The translations under genes and the position numbers were made by a program. Below, one piece after another: positions 1-6,098 of a stretch of 29,662 nucleotides of DNA (position 1 is the first letter of the stretch; every line of letters begins with the position of its first letter). The DNA is from CAYLGT01 sp964383465. GTDB lineage: Bacteria > Patescibacteriota > Saccharimonadia > Saccharimonadales > Saccharimonadaceae. The notes beneath the pieces were generated by a model. That model was given only the letters and a program-made list of their open reading frames with translations, had not been told where the DNA came from and made no database searches. Where the stretch lies: NCBI GenBank assembly GCA_964383465.1, contig CAYLGT010000010.1, forward strand, positions 1-29,662, given 5' to 3'.

Positions 1-52
1 TTGGTTCAGCACTTCGTGCTAAAATAGGTTCTAGCGTAGGAGTAAAAATCTA

Positions 53-93
53 CCATGAAAGATGCCGGTCCTTGTGACCGGCTTCTTTCATGG
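53..93 (-). terminator. Long hairpin, probable terminator of a minus-strand transcript
   Basis: The arms CCATGAAAGA and TCTTTCATGG (10 bp) enclose a second 7-bp stem, GCCGGTC with GACCGGC, and a CTTGT loop; only one T-T mismatch interrupts 17 pairs. Read on the minus strand it is followed by TAGATTTTT, a modest T-run. It lies directly after a CCA-like end of a tRNA-like stretch on that strand. That position fits a terminator, but the gene it would serve looks degenerate. Confidence 0.5.
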
Positions 94-232
94 TCGGAGA
101 AAGGCTTGAACCTCTGACTTTTTGCGTAGCAAAAATAGTCGGAGGTCGCGAAACGAGTGAAGGGAAAATGTGTTTACATATTTTCCTGAGTGAGTGGAGG
201 AGGCTGAAAGCCGATAATCCTGCCCCTCAATT
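94..232. other. Gene-free stretch with hairpins and a degraded reverse-complement tRNA-like segment
   Basis: No convincing protein is encoded here. On the minus strand the order is an A-rich/T-rich stem with a GCTACGC loop (about 114-140), a T-arm-like AGAGGTTCAAGC and a CCGACCA end. The loop lacks the T needed before an anticodon and the T-stem pairs poorly, so it is not a working tRNA. A further inverted repeat pairs GGAAAAT with ATTTTCC around 163-187. It may be a tRNA fragment left by integration or part of a structured repeat. Confidence 0.3.
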
Positions 233-280
233 AACTCGTGCTCGCACGTGTCCCTTTCAGAGCGGAAGAGCAAAGCGACA
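233..280 (+). repeat. Structured dispersed repeat, copy 1
   Basis: This 48-nt stretch aligns without gaps to 7213-7260 with about 41 identical positions. It contains the hairpin CGTGC-TC-GCACG followed by TGTCCCTTTC and a purine-rich tail ending near AAGCGA. The two copies are in direct orientation, 6,980 bp apart. They may be members of a repeat family or the flanks of an old insertion; the sequence does not decide. Confidence 0.5.
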
Positions 281-295
281 ATTCCCTCCCCTAAA

Positions 296-345
296 AGCAG
301 TCGAGCCCGTTCCAGTAGGAGCGAACTCGACTGCTGAAACGGGCT
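296..345 (-). terminator. Terminator with two interlocked stems after the GC-rich operon
   Basis: A 10-bp stem pairs AGCAGTCGAG (296-305) with CTCGACTGCT (326-335). An 8-bp stem pairs AGCCCGTT (304-311) with AACGGGCT (338-345). The arms alternate, so both together would be an H-type pseudoknot, or they are alternative folds. On the minus strand the 10-bp stem is followed at once by TTTT, and the element lies 18 nt past the stop at 364. That supports a terminator for the operon read from 984. Confidence 0.6.
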
Positions 346-363
346 GGTGGCGTGAATCGGTGC

Positions 364-642
364 TCAGAGTATGGCTCTCGGGTAGGTGGTCTCGGAGACG
401 GTTTCCCAGGTACCGAACCCTTCGGTTTTCACAGTGATACGTACGACCCTGATCTGCCGCTGTACGGCTGGTCCAGGGTATTCGGTGCCGGTGAACACGA
501 CGTTCGGCTCGGAACTACGCAGATCGCCATGCTCGACATGAATGTCGTAGAGGTGCATTTGACGAACGAGGGCGGAAAGTCGAACGTTGTAGTTGACTTC
601 AACCAGGTCACCAAAGTCCATGCCGAGTGGTTCGTGCGCCAT
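364..642 (-). CDS. Hypothetical protein, 92 aa, GC-rich cassette
   Basis: I do not recognise this protein. It is soluble by composition, with no signal peptide or membrane segment, and its alternation of V, I, T and charged residues suggests a mostly beta fold. The ATG lies 6 nt after the stop of the gene at 649, so translation is probably coupled. The two share one promoter (1067-1095) and one terminator (296-345). Base composition is richer in GC than the neighbouring oxidoreductase operon. Opposite-strand open frames over the same stretch have no promoter or ribosome site that I can see. Existence as a gene is likely; function is unknown. Confidence 0.55.
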   Translation of the reverse strand: MAHEPLGMDFGDLVEVNYNVRLSALVRQMHLYDIHVEHGDLRSSEPNVVFTGTEYPGPAVQRQIRVVRITVKTEGFGTWETVSETTYPRAIL

Positions 643-648
643 GGTGTA

Positions 649-984
649 CTAAACGACTGGGATGGGACTTGGCTGCACATAGTGAAGACTTAGCGCCTCA
701 CGAGTCCAGTCATCGGGATCGTGCCATGAACGACGAACTGCCTCTGCGTTCATGTGGTGACGGAAGATCTCTGACTTGGACGGTACGCCGTAGACGAAAT
801 TATTAGCGGCAAGAAAGCCCCCAATGATGTCCACGTGCCGTGGCATACCTGCCTCTTCCCACTCGATCTTTTCTTCCTTTGTCGGGTCGTGTCGATCACG
901 AAGCCAAGAATCCTTCTGCCGGATCCTCTTGTAGCGGGGGCGCCGTGGGGCTGGCGTGTCGGGAAGCTCGCCGGGGTTACTCAT
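649..984 (-). CDS. Hypothetical protein, 111 aa, GC-rich cassette
   Basis: I do not recognise this protein. It is proline- and arginine-rich at the N-terminus (PRRPRYKRIRQKD near residues 13-25), then charged and Trp-containing with no membrane segment. I chose the ATG at 984 because AGAGGA lies 6 nt before it; an in-frame ATG two codons upstream is too close to that site, and a start at 1020 would include the ribosome site. A promoter with TTGACA, a 17-nt spacer and CATAAT lies about 80-110 nt upstream. It is the first gene of a two-gene leftward operon, followed by the 92-aa gene. GC-rich composition suggests acquisition from elsewhere. Confidence 0.55.
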   Translation of the reverse strand: MSNPGELPDTPAPRRPRYKRIRQKDSWLRDRHDPTKEEKIEWEEAGMPRHVDIIGGFLAANNFVYGVPSKSEIFRHHMNAEAVRRSWHDPDDWTREALSLHYVQPSPIPVV

Positions 985-1066
985 GTGCATTCCTCTCCAG
1001 GCTGGTGGATGAGCTGCCATGACAGAAATGTCCTGGAAGCACTACGCCAGCCAAAGGAATGCCGCA

Positions 1067-1095
1067 ATTATGAATTTAAATGACTAAGCTGTCAA
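1067..1095 (-). promoter_or_regulatory. Sigma70-type promoter of the GC-rich operon
   Basis: On the minus strand TTGACA (1090-1095) and CATAAT (1067-1072) are separated by 17 nt. The -35 box abuts the last codon position of the oxidoreductase gene that ends at 1096. Unlike most promoters here it gives a leader of about 75 nt with a small GACA/TGTC hairpin before the ribosome site. Confidence 0.65.
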
Positions 1096-2472
1096 CTAGC
1101 CGAGTTTCTCGCAAGCTACCCGCACCGCCTCTGACCAGGTTGGGTAGGCGTGCATGCTGCTGGCGACTTGCTGGGCAGTCATGCGCTGGTGTATGGCGAG
1201 GGTCAACTCATGGATAACTTCGCCTGCATGCTGAGACACAACACTGGCACCGAGGAGCATGCCTTTTTTGTCGGCGATGACTTTTACAAACCCGTCCTGC
1301 GCGTTACTGACATTGGCGCGACCTATAACGTTTATCGGAACGATGGCGGTTTTTATAGCGAGGTCGCGTTTCAGGCAGTCTTCTTCGCTCATGCCGACGC
1401 TGGCAATTTCTGGTGTCAGGAAGGTAACGCGAGGCACGGCGCGGTAGTCGGCGGCAAGCTTCTGTTTTGGATGCAGCAAATTATGAGCACTTAGGCGACT
1501 TTCATAGACACCGACATGGGTATACATGTATTTGCCAGTAACATCACCCGCAGCATAGATGTGCGGCACATTTGTTTGCAGAAATTCGTTGACACCGATT
1601 CCGTGAGCCGTGTACTGGACGCCAGCATTTTCCAGACCGATGTCGACATTTGGCAGTTTTCCGGCCGCCACCATGACGGCGTCGACGCGCACAGTGTGCT
1701 GTTCACCGCCACGTAGATACGTAACTCGAGACGCCAGCCCGTCTTTTTCGATCGAAACAACCTTTGTTTTTGTCAGCACTTTTATACCGCGGCGCTTACT
1801 AAAGACCGCTTCCACGAGCTGACTCACTTCCTGGTCTTCACGAGCGAGCAGGCGAGAAGAATTTTCAGCGATCGAGACATTGCTGCCAAAGATCGAAAAC
1901 AGCTCTGCAAATTCAACACCGGTTGCTCCACCGCCGATGATAAAGAGACTCTTCGGTGGTCGGTTGAGTTCGAGGGCCGAGCGTGCATCGAGCAGCGTGA
2001 CACCGCTCGACACTGGTACGTCGACATCTGCCCAGTGCGAACCAGTGGCTACCAGAAAATGCGCGGCACTCAGATGACGGCGATTGACGGTGATTTCGTG
2101 CGGCGAAATGAAGTGAGCATGTCCGTGGTAGACTCCTACGCCACGCGACTGGTAGTATTTAGCGCTAGTACTTGCTCCAGTACGTTTGACGGCCAGGTCC
2201 TTCCAGGCTTTGACGGAAGGGTAGTTAAACCCAGGCATACCGGTGCGGATGCCAAAGTTAGCGGCTTTTTTGGCAGACTCAAAAACCTTGGCCGACTCGA
2301 GCAGTGCTTTTGTCGGGACGCAGCCCCAGTTCGGGCATTCGCCACCCATCGTTTCACCCTCGACCAGTGCGACTCGCTTGCCGCTACTGGCAACGATGTC
2401 TGCTGCGACACTACCGCCGGCGCCACTGCCGATGACGATTAGGTCGTAGTCATATCTTTGTTTTTTCTTCAT
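1096..2472 (-). CDS. FAD-dependent pyridine nucleotide-disulfide oxidoreductase (dihydrolipoamide dehydrogenase/mercuric reductase-like)
   Basis: This 458-aa protein is a full-length class I flavin disulfide reductase of the cytosol. An FAD Rossmann motif GSGAGG is at residues 15-20. The redox pair C46-x4-C51 lies in GGECPNWGCVPTK. A second dinucleotide motif, GGGATG, is near 180-185. The C-terminal dimer domain ends with HAYPTWSE, giving the usual His441/Glu448 pair. No lipoamide dehydrogenase complex partners lie nearby, and there is no N-terminal metal-binding domain or C-terminal Cys pair of true MerA, so the substrate is open. It is the last gene of the operon starting at 3489, 19 nt after the ATP-cone gene. 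With a membrane protein upstream, a role in moving electrons or thiol balance is plausible but inferred. Confidence 0.85.
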   Translation of the reverse strand: MKKKQRYDYDLIVIGSGAGGSVAADIVASSGKRVALVEGETMGGECPNWGCVPTKALLESAKVFESAKKAANFGIRTGMPGFNYPSVKAWKDLAVKRTGASTSAKYYQSRGVGVYHGHAHFISPHEITVNRRHLSAAHFLVATGSHWADVDVPVSSGVTLLDARSALELNRPPKSLFIIGGGATGVEFAELFSIFGSNVSIAENSSRLLAREDQEVSQLVEAVFSKRRGIKVLTKTKVVSIEKDGLASRVTYLRGGEQHTVRVDAVMVAAGKLPNVDIGLENAGVQYTAHGIGVNEFLQTNVPHIYAAGDVTGKYMYTHVGVYESRLSAHNLLHPKQKLAADYRAVPRVTFLTPEIASVGMSEEDCLKRDLAIKTAIVPINVIGRANVSNAQDGFVKVIADKKGMLLGASVVSQHAGEVIHELTLAIHQRMTAQQVASSMHAYPTWSEAVRVACEKLG

Positions 2473-2491
2473 GCCACCCTCATTTTTCTTT

Positions 2492-2770
2492 TTAGGCTAT
2501 GAGCCGATGATGTTCATATAGGTACGCTGCTTCTGGATGATAAATACTCAGATACTTGCTGGCTACACGGCGGATATCGGCGCTGGTCACTTCTGTTTTT
2601 GTCATCAGCCAGTCGATGATATGTTTGCAGACACGCTCGGCGACCATGTGTGCTTCGCCGTCGAGTGCGCGTACCGACAAGCAGGCTGCGCTGACGCTTT
2701 GGTGTAGCTTGACCGGGTCAAACACTTCACTGTTATGAGTGCCACGCTTTATGACGTATGCCTGGTTCAT
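2492..2770 (-). CDS. Free-standing ATP-cone domain protein
   Basis: The 92-aa product is almost entirely an ATP-cone domain, the nucleotide-binding module at the N-terminus of ribonucleotide reductases and in NrdR. Visible signs are VIKRGTHNSEVFDPVKL at residues 4-20, followed by the helical S-x3-A and the ADIRRVASKYL segment. There is no zinc ribbon, so it is not NrdR, and no reductase follows. The ATG at 2770 has CGGAGG 6 nt upstream and overlaps the previous stop as ATGA, so a longer frame starting at 2866 is not the gene. Such a lone domain may sense ATP/dATP for a partner; its partner is unknown. Confidence 0.75.
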   Translation of the reverse strand: MNQAYVIKRGTHNSEVFDPVKLHQSVSAACLSVRALDGEAHMVAERVCKHIIDWLMTKTEVTSADIRRVASKYLSIYHPEAAYLYEHHRLIA

Positions 2771-3489
2771 AGCGAACCTCCGCGTAGCGAAAACAGATAG
2801 ATCGACAGCAGCACGAGTGTAGTGGCGCTCGTCCACTGCAAAAAGGTCTTTGCACCTTCTCGCCATCGCTGCACGATACTGAGTTTGTGACCGCTACTCA
2901 AGTAAACTGCCACAAACACCAGCGGGCTTGCAACCATGACGCCGTACACCATAGCGAGTCGCAACCACATGTCACCGGGAAATGCCTGTACCGTATAACC
3001 GACGAGTAGTAGTGGTGCTACCGAAAACGGGAGCTCCGTGAGAACTGTGGTTGTGCCGAGGCTAAACGATTCGACGCTTGACTTCGTCTTTTTGGCCCTG
3101 GTCGAAATGTATTCAGCGGCTGGCCTAGGTAGCCAGAGGCGAGTGCCGCTGCCACGACGGTAATAAAACAGGGCAACCATGATTGCGACGAGCGGTGAGA
3201 CGACGAGCGCCAGGTTCATGGCCAGTGTCGTGTCACGAGAAGCGACGAACCGAAGCAGTGAGCCGCTACCGAGTACGAGGAGCGTGAGTGCCACGACGAC
3301 ACCGAGTATGTACCAGAAACTGAGGCTCAAAAGACGCCTATCTGGTAAGCGTCGGCCGATGGTGTGAGAACTCAAGAGGGTCAGAACGCTGACGCTCAGC
3401 TGGAAACATGCATGGACGAATCCGGCACCCAGCAAAAGCAAGCCTATCGTTGACAGGTCGGAGGCTGAAAAAGGGTAAGGGCTTATCAT
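2767..3489 (-). CDS. Polytopic membrane protein, about six TM segments
   Basis: The 240-aa product has hydrophobic stretches near residues 10-36, 52-78, 87-110, 150-170, 172-196 and 216-236, with a basic loop around 115-140. A Pro-containing segment TELPFSVAPLLLVG around residues 153-166 recalls GAP/LysE- and DsbD-like exporters or electron carriers, but I cannot assign a family. It is the first gene of the operon: its TGA overlaps the ATG of the ATP-cone gene by ATGA, and a flavin disulfide reductase follows. A clear promoter lies at 3518-3546. No ribosome site is seen; the leader is short and A-rich. Confidence 0.7.
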   Translation of the reverse strand: MISPYPFSASDLSTIGLLLLGAGFVHACFQLSVSVLTLLSSHTIGRRLPDRRLLSLSFWYILGVVVALTLLVLGSGSLLRFVASRDTTLAMNLALVVSPLVAIMVALFYYRRGSGTRLWLPRPAAEYISTRAKKTKSSVESFSLGTTTVLTELPFSVAPLLLVGYTVQAFPGDMWLRLAMVYGVMVASPLVFVAVYLSSGHKLSIVQRWREGAKTFLQWTSATTLVLLSIYLFSLRGGSL

Positions 3490-3517
3490 GTTTTGTTTTT
3501 ATGGTTTTATGTCTCAA

Positions 3518-3546
3518 TTTATACCACAAGCGTTTCTAGGGGTCAA
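3518..3546 (-). promoter_or_regulatory. Promoter of the membrane protein/ATP-cone/oxidoreductase operon
   Basis: On the minus strand TTGACC (3541-3546) and TATAAA (3518-3523) are separated by exactly 17 nt. The leader before the ATG at 3489 is about 20 nt. Confidence 0.7.
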
Positions 3547-3624
3547 ACTAGAGGTACATCGAGCCGCTTGCCACCTCTTTACAGAGCAGCATGTGACAAA
3601 ATGCAAGAATTATGTAAAAAAGTA

Positions 3625-3653
3625 TTGACAAATATAAACATATGCGCTATGAT
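3625..3653 (+). promoter_or_regulatory. Strong promoter of the 64-aa protein gene
   Basis: A consensus TTGACA (3625-3630), a 17-nt spacer and TATGAT (3648-3653) precede a leader of about 35 nt with an AAGGA ribosome site. The perfect -35 box suggests high expression. Confidence 0.75.
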
Positions 3654-3693
3654 AAGGCTATAAGTTACTAAAAACAAAAAAAGGACAACCCCC

Positions 3694-3888
3694 ATGAAAA
3701 AAGCAGAGACAGCTCTGGACGCTCTTATCGCTGCCGAAAATAACCGTGCTATCGAGGCACGTTGGCAGGACCCTATGGTAAGTGAACGTATCGAAACTCT
3801 GTTGGGACGCCTGGGTTCACGCCTCACCCTTGTGCCTGCCGAAGCCGACGACAACTTCGACGAAGCTGAACTTGACATCGCCGCCTAA
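3694..3888 (+). CDS. Small acidic hypothetical protein, 64 aa
   Basis: I do not recognise this protein. It is predicted helical over residues 1-45 (LDALIAAENNRAIEAR, then SERIETLLGRLGSRL) and ends in a very acidic tail, DDNFDEAELDIAA. No signal peptide or cysteines are present. The start is set by AAGGA 9 nt upstream. It is monocistronic: a consensus promoter lies before it and a terminator after it at 3917-3945. The build suggests an abundant small binding protein, but nothing in the sequence says what it binds. Confidence 0.7.
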   Translation: MKKAETALDALIAAENNRAIEARWQDPMVSERIETLLGRLGSRLTLVPAEADDNFDEAELDIAA

Positions 3889-3916
3889 GACATAACCTTT
3901 TCGTACAAATGTCGAG

Positions 3917-3945
3917 ACCCGCCTCCGCTACCGGAGACGGGTTTT
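3917..3945 (+). terminator. Intrinsic terminator after the 64-aa gene
   Basis: ACCCG-C-CTCCG pairs with CGGAG-A-CGGGT around a short loop, followed by TTT. It lies about 30 nt after the stop at 3888. It also rules out starting the next gene at 3909. Confidence 0.8.
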
Positions 3946-4031
3946 CGCTAGTGTGGACATGCTATGAGTGGCGGGCTATGAGGATTATCCTCATGCTTTC
4001 ATTTGGCGCCATTACTCTGTACTATGCGCAT

Positions 4032-4631
4032 ATGGAATATGGTGAAAAGGACGAGAGATTTGAGGCTGAAAAACTTCGGATAGCGAAGTTGCTACACGCA
4101 CACGGAATCGACACCGCCTCATGGGGCGAAGGTGGGGCAAAAACACTAGACCATCTCGTAGTCGAGGTGCTTGCCGGAGAGTGCCAGCTAGTGGCGCATG
4201 AAGAAGGTCTTGTGCGGGAGGTGGCAATTGCCGAAGCGGTGATCACACATGAACTTCCCGACGGGACTGTCCTGCAGCTCTACGAACAGAAACAAGTCTT
4301 CAGTGATGGTCGGGAACGCCGACGGCATGACCTGGAGGACGTGTCCATCTCTGAAAAGCTTTCAGTCGGAGAGGACTCACTACAGGGTGTGCGTCGAGGT
4401 ATGCAGGAAGAACTCCAGGTAGGTGAGGGGCTTACTGTAGTGGGAAGGGGCAATCTCCAAGAGATAGAAAGAGACTCTCCTAGCTTTCCTGGGCTAAAAA
4501 GTTTGTATAGTGTTGTTACGTTTTCCGTGACCTGCAGTCCTGCTGCTTATCGTCCAGAGGGGTACAGGGAAATTCAAGAAGACAAAACTACTTATTTTGC
4601 TTGGAAACAGCTGAAGTCATCAGCTAACTAG
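4032..4631 (+). CDS. Nudix-like protein with a degenerate Nudix box
   Basis: The 199-aa product starts with a helical region (EAEKLRIAKLLHAHGIDTASW, broken here as residues 11-20 and 21-31). This is followed by a beta-rich part and SEKLSVGEDSLQGVRRGMQ with EEL at residues 126-128, which matches the core of a Nudix box. The usual G-x5-E-x7-REUxEE pattern is incomplete: the arginine and the EE pair are there, but the E after R is G and the first E is missing. Catalysis on a nucleoside diphosphate-linked substrate is possible but uncertain. I chose the ATG at 4032 because TACTAT lies 6 nt before it, as in other genes here; an ATG at 3978 is an alternative. Confidence 0.6.
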   Translation: MEYGEKDERFEAEKLRIAKLLHAHGIDTASWGEGGAKTLDHLVVEVLAGECQLVAHEEGLVREVAIAEAVITHELPDGTVLQLYEQKQVFSDGRERRRHDLEDVSISEKLSVGEDSLQGVRRGMQEELQVGEGLTVVGRGNLQEIERDSPSFPGLKSLYSVVTFSVTCSPAAYRPEGYREIQEDKTTYFAWKQLKSSAN

Positions 4632-4665
4632 AAAAACTACTTCTCATCTGTTACAATCATCTGTG

Positions 4666-4738
4666 CCTTTACGGGGAATCCTGTGATTCCCAAAACAAAA
4701 TTTGCACCTGTAACATTTTGTTTTGTAAAGGAGGGGCA
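4666..4738 (+). ncRNA. Candidate structured RNA, three-way junction
   Basis: Three stems fit together without overlap. P1 pairs CCTTTAC (4666-4672) with GTAAAGG (4725-4731). P2 pairs GGGAATC (4674-4680) with GATTCCC (4685-4691) around a CTGT loop. P3 pairs AAAACAAAAT (4692-4701) with ATTTTGTTTT (4715-4724) around a 13-nt loop. All 24 pairs are Watson-Crick, and the only unpaired junction base is 4673. The 3' side of P1 runs into AAAGGAGG, a ribosome-site-like sequence. It could be a regulatory leader, a small RNA or a tRNA-adjacent element. I know no named class with this form. Confidence 0.45.
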
Positions 4739-4753
4739 ACGCAACGAATGAGC

Positions 4754-4771
4754 TTTTGCATATATGCAAAA
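4754..4771. promoter_or_regulatory. Perfect 18-bp palindrome upstream of tRNA-Met
   Basis: TTTTGCATATATGCAAAA is identical on both strands and lies 27 nt before the tRNA. It could be a protein-binding operator or part of the tRNA promoter region. No function is proven. Confidence 0.4.
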
Positions 4772-4798
4772 CGATATCAGTGCAGTTTGCTCCGACGT

Positions 4799-4875
4799 GG
4801 CACCGTAGCTCAGCTGGTTAGAGCGTAGGACTCATAAGCCTAAGGTCACAGGTTCAAGCCCTGTCGGTGCTACCA
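4799..4875 (+). tRNA. tRNA with CAU anticodon (elongator Met, or Ile2)
   Basis: The acceptor GGCACCG pairs with CGGTGCT, and the 3' ACCA is encoded. D-arm TAGCTCAGCTGGTTAGAG, anticodon loop CTCATAA and T-loop TTCAAGC are in the usual places. The first pair is G-T, not the C-A mismatch of initiator tRNA, and the anticodon stem lacks the three G-C pairs of an initiator, so it is not tRNA-fMet. Elongator Met is the simple reading; a lysidine-modified Ile2 tRNA also carries CAU and cannot be excluded by eye. An A-G mismatch closes the anticodon stem. Confidence 0.93.
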
Positions 4876-4922
4876 AGTTGAAAGTTCAACTAAATCCATC
4901 ACCCCTGTTATAGGGACAGAAG

Positions 4923-4950
4923 CCTTCCGTTCGGCGGAAGGTTTCTTGTT
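4923..4950 (+). terminator. Intrinsic terminator downstream of the tRNA
   Basis: CCTTCCG (4923-4929) pairs with CGGAAGG (4935-4941) around TTCGG, followed by TTTCTTGTTT. It lies about 48 nt after the tRNA end. Confidence 0.8.
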
Positions 4951-5085
4951 TGTCGTGGATGCGGTCTCATCTGTTAGCTGGTTCAAACCATGTTTGGTGT
5001 GCGAACACGTGTCGTTAGAACCCTACCCCTGATGGCCCAAAGATCGATGTTTCCGTTCGCTATGCCGAAAGCATGCAAGACGGTA

Positions 5086-5112
5086 TTGCTTTGTGCCGGA
5101 ACGTTGTATAAT
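5086..5112 (+). promoter_or_regulatory. Promoter giving a near-leaderless mRNA for the 164-aa membrane protein
   Basis: A consensus TATAAT (5107-5112) ends 9 nt before the ATG at 5122; TTGCTT (5086-5091) is a weak -35 box with a short 15-nt spacer. Transcription would start within a few bases of the start codon. Confidence 0.55.
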
Positions 5113-5121
5113 GGACGCAGT

Positions 5122-5616
5122 ATGACTCGTCCGGCAAGACAGCTCACCCGCACCGAAATCATTTCGTCCAGTTTGGTTGTGATCCTTGCTCTTGCCGTCT
5201 CGCTTGAGCCAGTCGTAGTTGTGGGCTCGGGGATCCGTTCTGGGCAACCTGCCGTTGGCCCAGCTTGGCTGATGCTGGTATCAGCGTTCGTGCCGTTCTT
5301 GGTCCTGGGCTTGGCCCTGCTGTTCTGGAAGCCAGCAGCTCAGGGGCTGTTTGGGCGCACGCTGGGTGCTGTCGGAATTGGCATCCTGGGTGTCGTCGGG
5401 TTCGTCATGGTGGTGCAGGTGCTCGAGGGCTTGGTTGGGCAGGTCGCTCCAGGCCTCGTACCGTCACCATACGAGACTTCCGTGCGGCAGGCCTACGGCC
5501 TGGAGTGGATGATCTCGCTTGGCTACCTGGCGGTGTTCGGGTGGCTGGTTAGGCTCCTCAGCAGACGAGACGACGTGAGGCCGACCTCACCACCAGTACT
5601 GACAACCAGTCGTTGA
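5122..5616 (+). CDS. Four-TM membrane protein, GC-rich cassette
   Basis: The 164-aa product has hydrophobic stretches near residues 13-35, 47-69, 79-104 and 130-149, a basic N-terminus (RPARQLTRTE) and a C-terminal tail with RRDD. I do not recognise a family. The ATG at 5122 is preferred over an in-frame ATG at 4990 because a TATAAT box lies between them, 9 nt before 5122. It is a single gene between the tRNA terminator and the 89-aa gene. Codon use is strongly GC-rich at third positions compared with the AT-rich gene at 7392, which suggests transfer, perhaps from an actinobacterium. Confidence 0.6.
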   Translation: MTRPARQLTRTEIISSSLVVILALAVSLEPVVVVGSGIRSGQPAVGPAWLMLVSAFVPFLVLGLALLFWKPAAQGLFGRTLGAVGIGILGVVGFVMVVQVLEGLVGQVAPGLVPSPYETSVRQAYGLEWMISLGYLAVFGWLVRLLSRRDDVRPTSPPVLTTSR

Positions 5617-5683
5617 TCCGCTTCCTTCTTTATGCCGAGCCTTAGTTGGCATATGTCTCAAATTCTTCATTGCAGCACAATAA

Positions 5684-5713
5684 TTGACACAGATGTGCAA
5701 GAACTGTTAAAGT
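5684..5713 (+). promoter_or_regulatory. Promoter of the 89-aa gene
   Basis: TTGACA (5684-5689), an 18-nt spacer and TAAAGT (5708-5713) end 9 nt before the ATG at 5723, so the mRNA is probably leaderless. Confidence 0.55.
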
Positions 5714-5722
5714 GTAGGTATC

Positions 5723-5992
5723 ATGCTTGACAAGGATCCAAACAACAGAGGTGAAACAGAAACTCTTAGAATCCCCTTGCGGAATCTTGCAGTAAACACC
5801 ATTCGACGAGAGTTGGCCGCGCACGAAGAAGGCGTTAGTCTGGTTGAGCTATTTGAGACTGTGAGGCGCGCAGCTGAAGCCGAATTTGGTTACGATCTTT
5901 ACACCTGGGATGATTTCGATAGTCATATGCTCATTATCTCCGTGTCTGGCAAGATGACTCGACTACTCCGTGAGTCTGCCGCACGTAGATAA
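5723..5992 (+). CDS. Hypothetical protein, 89 aa
   Basis: I do not recognise this protein. Residues 14-60 look helical (LRIPLRNLAVNTIRRELA, then VSLVELFETVRRAAEAEF), followed by YDLYTWDDFDSHMLII and a basic end, RESAARR. The spacing resembles a small winged-helix-like fold with an RR-containing helix, but no clear DNA-binding motif can be named. It has its own promoter and is followed within 10 nt by a TATAAT box and two hairpins. No ribosome site is present, as expected for a leaderless message. Confidence 0.5.
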   Translation: MLDKDPNNRGETETLRIPLRNLAVNTIRRELAAHEEGVSLVELFETVRRAAEAEFGYDLYTWDDFDSHMLIISVSGKMTRLLRESAARR

Positions 5993-6000
5993 CTTTCGTG

Positions 6001-6098
6001 TATAATTGGGTTTGCAAGTGAACCGGTGTATCCATACTCGGTTATGAATACACCGACGAAGACAGCTCCTGGTTTAACTAGGGGCTACTTCTTTTTTG
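6001..6098 (+). ncRNA. Candidate small RNA (or 3' tail of the 89-aa gene) ending in an intrinsic terminator
   Basis: A TATAAT box (6001-6006) lies 8 nt past the 89-aa stop. A long hairpin follows: CGGTGTAT (6024-6031) with ATACACCG (6048-6055), and inside it CATA with TATG. A second hairpin, AGCTCCTGG (6064-6072) with CTAGGGGCT (6078-6086), is followed by ACTTCTTTTTTG. This gives a possible RNA of about 85 nt. Its 3' end overlaps the last codons of the convergent gene at 6085. The -35 region is weak, so it may instead be the untranslated tail and terminator of the upstream gene. Confidence 0.45.

Noticed and set aside
94..170. A functional tRNA on the minus strand
   Set aside because: The anticodon-like loop lacks the T before the anticodon, the T-stem has a mismatch and several G-T pairs, and no matching acceptor 5' half is found.
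90..437. Forward open frame of 115 aa over the hairpin region
   Set aside because: It runs across a reverse-complement tRNA-like stretch, the repeat and the terminator; the translation has no protein-like pattern.
352..693. Forward open frame of 113 aa
   Set aside because: It covers the minus-strand 92-aa gene, which has a promoter, coupling and a terminator in the right direction; the forward frame has none.
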